Below are positions 1-6,054 of a DNA stretch of 64,000 bases, one piece after another (the stretch's first letter is position 1; every line of letters starts with the position of its first letter). The translations under genes and the position numbers were made by a program. A model generated the notes under the pieces. The model had not been told where the DNA came from, made no database searches, and worked only from the letters and a program-made list of their open reading frames with translations. Source of the DNA: Enterocloster alcoholdehydrogenati (GTDB taxonomy: Bacteria > Bacillota > Clostridia > Lachnospirales > Lachnospiraceae); assembly GCF_013282095.1 (NCBI RefSeq), contig NZ_BLTJ01000015.1:1-64000 (forward strand), read 5' to 3'.

Positions 1-43
1 CTGTCATTTCAACTCTGTGAACCGGTTTCTTTTGTCTTGCCAT
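1..43 (-). CDS. Probable IS256-type transposase, N-terminal 14 codons only (runs off window)
   Basis: A minus-strand ATG at 41-43 is preceded by an AGGAGGG ribosome binding site at 53-59 and opens a reading frame (MARQKKPVHRVEMT) that leaves the window at base 1. The short basic start resembles, from memory, the N-terminus of clostridial IS256-family (Mutator-type) transposases, which often begin MARxKKxVHxVxMT followed by EGK. Only 14 residues are visible, so the assignment rests on this similarity and on an IS-end-like sequence just upstream. Another small DNA-binding protein is possible. Confidence 0.45.
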   Translation of the reverse strand, partial: MARQKKPVHRVEMT

Positions 44-127
44 AGTAAAAAGCCCTCCTAATGATATTTATTTTATCATAGAAGGACCTTATCGTAGTTA
101 ATTTTACAGAAAAAGTTTCACATTCTC
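1..127 (-). mobile_element. Edge of a putative IS256-family insertion sequence
   Basis: Upstream of the partial transposase start lies TTTACAGAAAAAGTTTCAC (about 102-120) followed by ATTCTC. It resembles the outer inverted repeat of IS256-type elements (a GTGTCAA..TTTTGTGTAA type end read inward). If so, the element boundary is near base 127, just downstream of the terminator of the neighbouring gene. The other end lies outside the window, so the repeat pair and target duplication cannot be checked here. Confidence 0.35.
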
Positions 128-145
128 AATTATTTCAAAATCTTA

Positions 146-173
146 AAAGGAAGAAGCGTGTTCTTTACGCTTA
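146..173 (-). terminator. Intrinsic terminator of the cell-wall-binding protein gene
   Basis: On the minus strand the stem AAGCGT / ACGCTT (154-159 with 167-172, 7-nt loop) starts directly after the stop codon and is followed by CTTCCTTTT. The stem is short and the T-tract is interrupted, so it is a modest terminator. Confidence 0.5.
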
Positions 174-1616
174 TCAGTCAAGTTTTTCTTCGCCGGATTC
201 AATCACCACACCTTTCTTGTCAGTTTTGTAATACACGCCGTCAGCGTCCTTGATATTTTTCTTGTTCTTTGCCAGCTTTCCGTTGGTTCCGATGAGATAA
301 TCATTTCCATTGTAGGAAACTACCTGATATTTGCTGCCTTTTTCGGCTGTCAGACGGCGTCCCTCGATGTAGATGCAGTCGTCGTCAATGCCTTCTTTGC
401 CGGCGCCTTTCTTACTGCCGGAGGACTGGAAGTCATAATAATACTTCTCGCCGTCAATATCAAGAGTGACGGTTCCCGTTTTCATAGCGCCCTCCTTTGG
501 AGAGTCGCCGAAGTAGTAGACATAGGAATTATCATCATTTTCATCGGGAATTTGACCCTCATCCTCGATCTTATCAGCGGTCAGGATGGTTTTTCCATCG
601 GTGTCGTAATGGATAATATAAAGTCCGTGAAGCATTTTTCCAAACGCATCAAAGCCATAGGACTGACCGTTGATCTTTTTGATCTGGGATTTTACCAGAT
701 CTCCGTCAGACTGTGCGTAGTACCACACTGCCTCGCCGTCCTCATATCCTTCTGGATCCGCATTCTCGTCGGGTACTGCCTTAAACCATCCGGTAGACAG
801 CCAGCACTGTTCCTCTGTGTTGTAGTACCTTCCGGGCTGGGAGGAGGAAGCATTGCTTCCGGTAGCTCCTGGGTTATTGTACCATTCAAAATGAGCGGCT
901 CCATTTTCATCAAAGCTGTATTTGCGTCCATTGATCTTTTTGGAGTCGTCGGATGTGGTCTTTTTGCCGTTGGTGCCGAACCAGAACCAGTAGCTGTCGC
1001 CTTCTCTGTCATGGTCGTCGTCATTGACAGCCTCCAGGTATTTCCAGCCGGTAGACATACGTCCGTCACCGTTTTCACCACAGTAGTAAATGCCGGTTTT
1101 CCATGCGTCATCGCCGGTCTGCATCTCACCGCTCTCATCAAGCCAGCCAAAGAGCATATGCCCTTCCTCGTCAAAGGTGAACTTGGCGGGGCCTGTGCTT
1201 GTGTTCAGAGTAGTGAATTTCACATGGTCGGAGCTTCCGGACCGTTTAACGGCTTTTCCGTTGGACTGTAAATAGTACCACCACTGGTCAGGTTCATCCT
1301 CGCTGCTCCCGGCATCCTCATTATCTACTGCGCGCCATTCGTTGGTTACCATGGCTCCTGATGAATTTACATAATAGTAATCATCGTTATATTCTACAAT
1401 GGAGCTGTAGACCATGGAACCATCAGAGCCAAGATAGTACCAGTTATTTCCGGATTTCTTGAATACATCGGTGGCCTTGGTTCCGTCTGCATTATAGTAG
1501 ACCCATTCATTATCCTCCATGGCCCAGCCTGTAGCGGCCAGAGAGGTCATGGCGCCTCCGGCTGTCAGCAGGAGGGCCGCACAGGGAATGGCCAGCCATT
1601 TTGAAAATTTTCTCAT
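174..1616 (-). CDS. Secreted cell-wall-binding repeat protein
   Basis: 480 aa. Residues 1-28 form a signal peptide (basic start MRKFSKW, hydrophobic core, Ala-rich end). Almost all the rest consists of choline-binding or glucan-binding type repeats: aromatic units of the form W-Y-Y-x-x-x-D-G, for example EWVYYNADGTK, NWYYLGSDGSM, SYWFWFGTNGKK and VWYYAQSDGDL. In this family such repeats hold proteins on teichoic acid or wall polysaccharide. No catalytic domain is visible, so it may be a surface or adhesin protein, or a scaffold for other proteins. The same repeat type occurs at the C-terminus of the 49912-50925 product. The ATG has an AAAGGA site 11 bases upstream. The exact ligand cannot be told. 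Confidence 0.85.
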   Translation of the reverse strand: MRKFSKWLAIPCAALLLTAGGAMTSLAATGWAMEDNEWVYYNADGTKATDVFKKSGNNWYYLGSDGSMVYSSIVEYNDDYYYVNSSGAMVTNEWRAVDNEDAGSSEDEPDQWWYYLQSNGKAVKRSGSSDHVKFTTLNTSTGPAKFTFDEEGHMLFGWLDESGEMQTGDDAWKTGIYYCGENGDGRMSTGWKYLEAVNDDDHDREGDSYWFWFGTNGKKTTSDDSKKINGRKYSFDENGAAHFEWYNNPGATGSNASSSQPGRYYNTEEQCWLSTGWFKAVPDENADPEGYEDGEAVWYYAQSDGDLVKSQIKKINGQSYGFDAFGKMLHGLYIIHYDTDGKTILTADKIEDEGQIPDENDDNSYVYYFGDSPKEGAMKTGTVTLDIDGEKYYYDFQSSGSKKGAGKEGIDDDCIYIEGRRLTAEKGSKYQVVSYNGNDYLIGTNGKLAKNKKNIKDADGVYYKTDKKGVVIESGEEKLD

Positions 1617-1683
1617 TGTATATCATTCCTTTCGTATCTGCGTTTTCGGATTATTCTGTCACAGCGCTTTTGACAGGGGACAT

Positions 1684-1712
1684 AATAAACTTTGGAGCAG
1701 GTCTAAAGTCAA
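1684..1712 (-). promoter_or_regulatory. Candidate sigma-A promoter of the cell-wall-binding protein gene
   Basis: On the minus strand TTGACT (1707-1712) and TTTATT (1684-1689) are separated by 17 bp. The -35 is good and the -10 weak (4 of 6). Confidence 0.4.
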
Positions 1713-1728
1713 TAGGGGTTATAAAAGT

Positions 1729-1742
1729 GTAAGAATCCTTAC
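1729..1742. promoter_or_regulatory. Inverted repeat in the divergent region, possible MerR operator
   Basis: GTAAGAATCCTTAC is a near-perfect 14-bp palindrome between the cell-wall protein gene and the MerR gene. Position and symmetry suit a regulator site, but there is no direct evidence that this MerR protein binds it. Confidence 0.25.
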
Positions 1743-1837
1743 GAGAATATTGCAATTTTTAACGAGGGTTGACCGGGAACAGCCGGGAGGCTAAAATTGG
1801 AAACGCGCAGCATACAACAAAGGAGAAATACTCTGAC

Positions 1838-2650
1838 ATGAGAGAAAAAAAATACCGTATCCGTGAGATGGCGGATATACTTGGGGTCAGTACGGACACC
1901 CTCAGATTTTATGAAAAAAAGCAGGTGATGAAGCCGGAAAAGGGGGAGAACGGCTACCGTTACTATACAAAAGAGGATATCAGAAACTTTCTCTGGATCA
2001 TTTACAGCCGCAAGCTGGGGTTTGGACTGGAGGAGATCGTGGAACTGAAAAATGAAGGGGGAGAGGATGTTCTGGATCAGTTTAAAGCGCACGTGCTTTC
2101 GCAGATGGAAAAGGAAAGAGCTGTGATAGAGGAGCATGAACGGATCATAAAACGGCTGCTGCTGACGGTGCAGGACATAGATTCCATAAAAACGCATATG
2201 GGAAAATACTCCATTGCAGCGTTTCCGGCAGCGCGTATTCTAAGTTCCTTTCCCGATCAGCATCAGGCGATAAAGGAATGGTATGAGATCGCAAAACAGT
2301 ATCCGGGACTGGATATGGCATATCTCCACAGCAGCTATTCCCTTAAGGGGGAAGATACCTGCCCGTTTAAGGTAGACCTTCTTCTTTATGAGGAAGCAGA
2401 GCAGGAGGCAAAGCTGCCGGAGGCGTTTAAGGAGTGTATACAGATGGAACAGACGCCATGCGTGTATACAGTGGTCAGAAAAGAGAATGACGAGGTTACA
2501 AGAGAGGATTTCAGGAAAATGGAGGAATGGGCCTTTCAGAACGGATACGAACCTCAGCCGTGGGGCTGGTCCAACGTACCTATTTTCCGGGACGGAACAG
2601 AAAGACCCTTTTACTATATAGGGCTGTATCTGCCTATTAATGAGAGGTGA
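1838..2650 (+). CDS. MerR-family regulator with GyrI-like effector domain
   Basis: 270 aa. The start at 1838 is chosen because AGGAG sits at 1821-1825; a longer frame upstream has no site. Residues 3-70 are a classical MerR winged helix (YRIREMADILGVSTDTLRFY, then NGYRYYTKEDI). A dimerisation coiled coil follows at about 75-120. Residues about 130-270 resemble the GyrI/BmrR ligand-binding fold (ending PFYYIGLYLPI). Such proteins usually activate efflux or detoxification genes when they bind lipophilic compounds. The only divergent neighbour is the cell-wall repeat gene, so the target is unclear. The gene overlaps the convergent gene by 14 bp. Confidence 0.85.
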   Translation: MREKKYRIREMADILGVSTDTLRFYEKKQVMKPEKGENGYRYYTKEDIRNFLWIIYSRKLGFGLEEIVELKNEGGEDVLDQFKAHVLSQMEKERAVIEEHERIIKRLLLTVQDIDSIKTHMGKYSIAAFPAARILSSFPDQHQAIKEWYEIAKQYPGLDMAYLHSSYSLKGEDTCPFKVDLLLYEEAEQEAKLPEAFKECIQMEQTPCVYTVVRKENDEVTREDFRKMEEWAFQNGYEPQPWGWSNVPIFRDGTERPFYYIGLYLPINER

Positions 2651-3572
2651 TACTCTGGTAGATCTGATAAAACTCTTCAGCCGAAAGACGGCTTAAGAAC
2701 TCTTCTGACAGGACCCGCAGCGGGGGATGCTCCTGTGAGGTAAGGGATGAAAAGTCCGGACAGGGGCTTTCGGGCGCGCAGCTGATGAGATTGCCGTTTT
2801 TTACATAAAAGCTGCTTAATTCCTGTGAAAATAACTCTTTAACCACAGCCGCTGCAGCTATGACAGGAATGGTATTTCTGGCGCATATATAAGATGGAAT
2901 GGCAACTGCGCCGTCAGCGGGCCAAAGGGCAGCGGTGGATATGCCGTCTGCTCTTAATGCATAGACCGAGGGCACAAGAGCCAGGCTGCTTTCGCCGGTC
3001 TGTACCCGTCTAAAAGCCTGGATTGGCATATCGGTGATGACAGCAGAGGAAAGCAGGGTTTTGACCGCCTGAGAGCCTTTGGACTGCCACAGGGCCTTTA
3101 CAACGGTTTTAGCGGCGGAGTTGCTGATGCCGCCGAATACAGGCGGGGTTTTTGACTCACACAGAGTGTCAAATGAGAGGGGACTGGAGCCGGAGCAGAT
3201 CCGTTTGTCTGCATAAAAGACCAGAGGAATGGCCAAATAGGGGAGCAGGGAGGCTTTGCGCCGCAGCGCAGCGGTGACAGGGTCTTTTTTTTGTGGAATG
3301 AGATCTGCCAAAGGCAGAAGATCACCCTTAAAACGGTCAAAGATCCGTTCATCCTCGAAAACCTCCAGGTCGGTGGAGACGATCATATCAGGAATTACGG
3401 CCTCCGGTTCTCTTAAATAGTCGGACATATGCGTTCCATAGCCAAGGCCAAAGCAGGTAACAGTCAGGTCGATCCCGTTTTGCTTAAGCCGGGTTTTGAT
3501 CTGTTCCAGAAATGCCAGCTCCTGGCGGTGGAGAATGCAGATATTATTCCAGTAAAGATGTACAGATATCAT
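2637..3572 (-). CDS. Periplasmic-binding-protein-like protein without signal peptide
   Basis: 311 aa. The sequence has the look of a type-2 solute-binding protein: an N-terminal strand-helix unit (MISVHLYWNN), a DMIVSTDLEVFED segment, and a central LLPYLAIPLVFYADKRI stretch typical of iron or spermidine binding proteins. There is no signal peptide or lipobox, so it should be cytoplasmic. It overlaps the upstream ABC ATPase gene by 4 bp and is the last gene of a three-gene unit with an ATPase and a GTPase but no permease. That suggests a role in handling a metal or cofactor inside the cell rather than transport. The family call is by fold resemblance only. Confidence 0.55.
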   Translation of the reverse strand: MISVHLYWNNICILHRQELAFLEQIKTRLKQNGIDLTVTCFGLGYGTHMSDYLREPEAVIPDMIVSTDLEVFEDERIFDRFKGDLLPLADLIPQKKDPVTAALRRKASLLPYLAIPLVFYADKRICSGSSPLSFDTLCESKTPPVFGGISNSAAKTVVKALWQSKGSQAVKTLLSSAVITDMPIQAFRRVQTGESSLALVPSVYALRADGISTAALWPADGAVAIPSYICARNTIPVIAAAAVVKELFSQELSSFYVKNGNLISCAPESPCPDFSSLTSQEHPPLRVLSEEFLSRLSAEEFYQIYQSITSH

Positions 3573-4312
3573 ATAAGCAGTGTTCCTTTCCGAAGCAGGG
3601 ACTGCAGCGCAGTCTGCTTCTCATACATCTGATCCAGCAGATGAAACTGTAAAAGCTCCTGATCCGTCCGGCGGATCACCGAGGCTACGGCCCCGTTTTT
3701 CATTACAAGACGCCTGGGAGCCATGAGAGCGGTGTGAGGATCATGGGTGACGATAAAGACCAGCTTCTGGTTTCCCGTAAGAAGTTCCAGGGCTTTTTTC
3801 TTATTGATTCCCGCATTTTCAATCTCATCCACAAGGACAATGGGACTGTCGCAGATCATGGCGATGTCGGCGATCATCAGCGCGCGGCTCTGACCTCCGC
3901 TCAGGCGGTTTAAGGAGACGCAAGAGCAGATCGCCTCCGGTGTAATGGTGTTGGCCGCAGCAATGACTAATTCCGGCAAAATATCTTTTTTCCGGCAGCT
4001 GATGTGGAGACGCAGAAACTCCTCCACAGTAAGGTCCAGGACAAAGCGCATATTCTGGGACAGATGCGCAATCAGACGGCCGGAAAGCTCAAGGCGTCTG
4101 GCGGGCGGGAGAACGGCGTTATCAAGGGCAATTCGGCGTCCGGTAACAGAGTCACGGTCTACCAGCTGCTCCATATCCTTTAAAAGGCGGCTTTTTCCAG
4201 AGCCAGTATTGCCTACAATGGCACACAGCTCGCCGGCCTGCAGCGTCAGGGGGGAAAATGCTTCCGGTCTGCGGTTCTTGTCATATCCAGGATAAATGGT
4301 TATATGCTCCAT
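3569..4312 (-). CDS. ABC-type ATPase without a cognate permease
   Basis: 247 aa. All nucleotide-binding motifs are intact: Walker A GNTGSGKS (34-41), Q-loop HLSQN (83-87), signature LSGGQ (137-141), Walker B SPIVLVDEIE (156-165) and H-loop H190 (FIVTHD). About 50 further residues follow. It is flanked by a binding-protein-like gene (4-bp overlap downstream) and a G3E-type GTPase gene (13-bp overlap upstream), so the three are translationally coupled. No membrane protein is encoded nearby. The ATPase may therefore drive a cytoplasmic assembly or insertion reaction, or pair with a permease elsewhere. Confidence 0.8.
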   Translation of the reverse strand: MEHITIYPGYDKNRRPEAFSPLTLQAGELCAIVGNTGSGKSRLLKDMEQLVDRDSVTGRRIALDNAVLPPARRLELSGRLIAHLSQNMRFVLDLTVEEFLRLHISCRKKDILPELVIAAANTITPEAICSCVSLNRLSGGQSRALMIADIAMICDSPIVLVDEIENAGINKKKALELLTGNQKLVFIVTHDPHTALMAPRRLVMKNGAVASVIRRTDQELLQFHLLDQMYEKQTALQSLLRKGTLLI

Positions 4313-5013
4313 GAAAATTTCTCCTTAAAATCGATCTTGCCTACCACGCCCTGCTGAAAGGCCGTTCCTACCCTCTGTTCTCCCACGCAGTAGGAGCAGA
4401 CGCCTGCAGGCATGGTGTGGCGAAGGCGGTCATTTTCATAGGTTTCAATGGCGGGAAGGGAGCAGATCCAGCTTCCCAAAAGCTCTGTGCCATAGCCCTC
4501 CAGCCCGTCTGTGGGGAATATTCGGGCTGTTGGGTTGAGGGACTTCAGATTCCAGCATATGATCTCCAGTTCAGCCTGGGAAACCATGTCTGTTTTGGTG
4601 GGAACAATAAAATCCGCATTTGCCAGCATCGGCCCCAGCTGGCCCGGCGCCCGGCAGCTGGCGGTGCAGTCAAGCACACAGCCGGCAACCGCCTTTGTCG
4701 TGGCCGGAGAACAGCGGTGGCAGAGGCCTGCCGTTTCGATGATAAGAAGGTCGCAGCCCTGCCGGTCTGCGTGGCTCCAAAGCTCAGGAAGATTGGATAC
4801 AAGGAAATGATCCGGGCAGATATCGCCGCTGAGCCCGGTAACAGCGGGAACTCCCAGCGCCTTAAAGCGTTTCTCATCATCGGAATGGATGCAGTCGATT
4901 TTGCAGACCATGGGTTTAAGGCCCTCTTTTAACAGGCCAGGAAGAAGGCCGCAGAGCACAGAAGTTTTTCCCACGGCAGAGGAACCGGAAAAGAAGATCA
5001 TTTTCTGGATCAT
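4300..5013 (-). CDS. Cysteine-rich G3E-type GTPase (CobW/HypB/UreG-like)
   Basis: 237 aa. A P-loop GSSAVGKTS lies at 10-18, a switch/Walker B region LLIIETAGLC at 89-98, and a TKTD specificity motif at 139-142, all in the layout of the SIMIBI G3E GTPases that load metal or cofactors into enzymes. It is unusually rich in cysteine: CHRC (98-101), C112-C116-C120, and CSYCVGE (206-212) near the C-terminus, a likely metal or Fe-S site. It is the first gene of the three-gene unit. The client enzyme is not evident; nothing metal-dependent sits immediately alongside except iron-dependent AdhE, which is not known to need such a factor. Confidence 0.7.
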   Translation of the reverse strand: MIQKMIFFSGSSAVGKTSVLCGLLPGLLKEGLKPMVCKIDCIHSDDEKRFKALGVPAVTGLSGDICPDHFLVSNLPELWSHADRQGCDLLIIETAGLCHRCSPATTKAVAGCVLDCTASCRAPGQLGPMLANADFIVPTKTDMVSQAELEIICWNLKSLNPTARIFPTDGLEGYGTELLGSWICSLPAIETYENDRLRHTMPAGVCSYCVGEQRVGTAFQQGVVGKIDFKEKFSWSI

Positions 5014-5110
5014 GTAAGTTACGTCCTTTCAGAAATTTTCTTCTCAAAGGGTATCAGAAATCCCCTGAGCTGTCAGTATCATGTGAGACGTTTCAGGAAA
5101 ATTTTCCGGC

Positions 5111-5139
5111 TTGAATCAGGAAAGAACCTGTGATATCAT
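5111..5139 (+). promoter_or_regulatory. Sigma-A promoter of the Crp/Fnr regulator gene
   Basis: TTGAAT (5111-5116), a 17-bp spacer, then TATCAT (5134-5139). The predicted start is near 5146, leaving a leader of about 60 nt. Confidence 0.55.
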
Positions 5140-5208
5140 TTTGATTAGCTATAACTAACCTTTGGGCGCTCATTTTGAGGACGCCGGATACTGGAAGAGA
5201 GGCAAAAA

Positions 5209-5868
5209 ATGATGGGATACAGGGAGATACGGGAGGTAATGGAAGCTTCGTCCGTGCTTCAGGGAAGCGGGATCAAGGAGAGCTGTGTGCAGGTCCGTGT
5301 GTGCAAAAAAGGGCAGATTGTCAGCGACCGGTGGCACAATGAGCGCGTTGTCGGCCTGGTGGCAGAAGGAAGTCTGGATGTATACAGCATTGCCATGGAT
5401 GGGAGAGAACTGATCCTGTCCAGTCTGGAACGGGGGGACTGTTTCGGCATCATCAACCTGATGACGGAAACGGAGATACCTACGGTTTTAAAGTGCAGGA
5501 CAGATGCGACCCTGCTTTTGATACCAAGAGAGGAAGTGCGAAAGGCTGTGGAGAAAGATCAGGAGCTGGCGCTCCGCTACGCTGTGCTCTGCAACCGGAA
5601 AATGCAGTTTCTGATCCGAAAAATCGAATTTCTTACCATGTATTCCGGCAGAAAACGCCTCATCCAGTTTCTGCTTTCCTCATCAGGCCCGTCAGGCCGT
5701 GTGGATTCTGCCGGGACCAGAGAGGATATGGCTTCTATGCTGGGGATCAGCAGGGCGTCGCTGTTCAGGGAATTGGCAGCCCTTCAGGAGGAAGGGCTGA
5801 TCTGTCAGAAACGGGGAAGGATACAGGTGCTGAACCGGGAGGCAATGGAAGACCGGATGGACAGATGA
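5209..5868 (+). CDS. Crp/Fnr-family transcriptional regulator
   Basis: 219 aa. Residues about 25-125 form a cyclic-nucleotide-binding-type jelly roll (VAEGSLDVYSIAMDGRELIL, LERGDCFGIINL). A long dimer helix follows, and a C-terminal winged helix lies at about 165-215 with recognition helix MLGISRASLFRELAALQEEG. The N-terminal Fnr Fe-S cysteine cluster is absent and no cAMP-binding arginine pattern is obvious, so the signal is unknown. The gene is divergent from the GTPase/ABC unit and lies 186 bp upstream of adhE on the same strand, so it could control either. The start follows GAAGAGAGG at 5193-5201. Confidence 0.85.
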   Translation: MMGYREIREVMEASSVLQGSGIKESCVQVRVCKKGQIVSDRWHNERVVGLVAEGSLDVYSIAMDGRELILSSLERGDCFGIINLMTETEIPTVLKCRTDATLLLIPREEVRKAVEKDQELALRYAVLCNRKMQFLIRKIEFLTMYSGRKRLIQFLLSSSGPSGRVDSAGTREDMASMLGISRASLFRELAALQEEGLICQKRGRIQVLNREAMEDRMDR

Positions 5869-5912
5869 CAACAGGTACGGTTCATAAAATACGTAAAAAT
5901 TTAAAAAGTGGG

Positions 5913-5941
5913 TTGACATTTTTTTAACGATGATATATAAT
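5913..5941 (+). promoter_or_regulatory. Strong consensus sigma-A promoter of adhE
   Basis: Perfect TTGACA (5913-5918) and perfect TATAAT (5936-5941) with a 17-bp spacer. Transcription should begin near 5948, giving a leader of about 105 nt. The optimal promoter and the highly biased codons of adhE fit an abundant fermentation enzyme. Confidence 0.85.
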
Positions 5942-5954
5942 GCGGATAGTGAGA

Positions 5955-5972
5955 TTGTTAATAAATTGACAA
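5955..5972. promoter_or_regulatory. Rex (NADH/NAD redox repressor) operator
   Basis: TTGTTAATAAATTGACAA differs at one base from the clostridial Rex consensus TTGTTAA-N4-TTAACAA. It lies about 7 to 24 bp downstream of the predicted adhE start, where a bound repressor would block the polymerase. Rex control of adhE is established in several clostridia; its use here is inferred. Confidence 0.75.
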
Positions 5973-6054
5973 TCAGTAAAATGAATTGTAAACCTGAGAG
6001 CCCTTTTATAGAAGGCTCCCTGACACAAACACAAGGAAAATGGAGGAAATGGAA

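Noticed and set aside
552-1271. 239-codon plus-strand frame and a 160-codon minus-strand frame within the cell-wall repeat gene
   Set aside because: Both overlap the repeats in other frames; the repeated codons create long open shadows.
174-1616. Periodic sequence that could suggest a CRISPR or tandem repeat array
   Set aside because: The periodicity is protein-level (aromatic wall-binding repeats) with variable nucleotide sequence and no constant repeat-spacer pattern.
4417-4932. 171-codon plus-strand frame across the GTPase gene
   Set aside because: The minus-strand frame contains an intact P-loop, switch and TKTD motifs; the plus-strand frame is a shadow.
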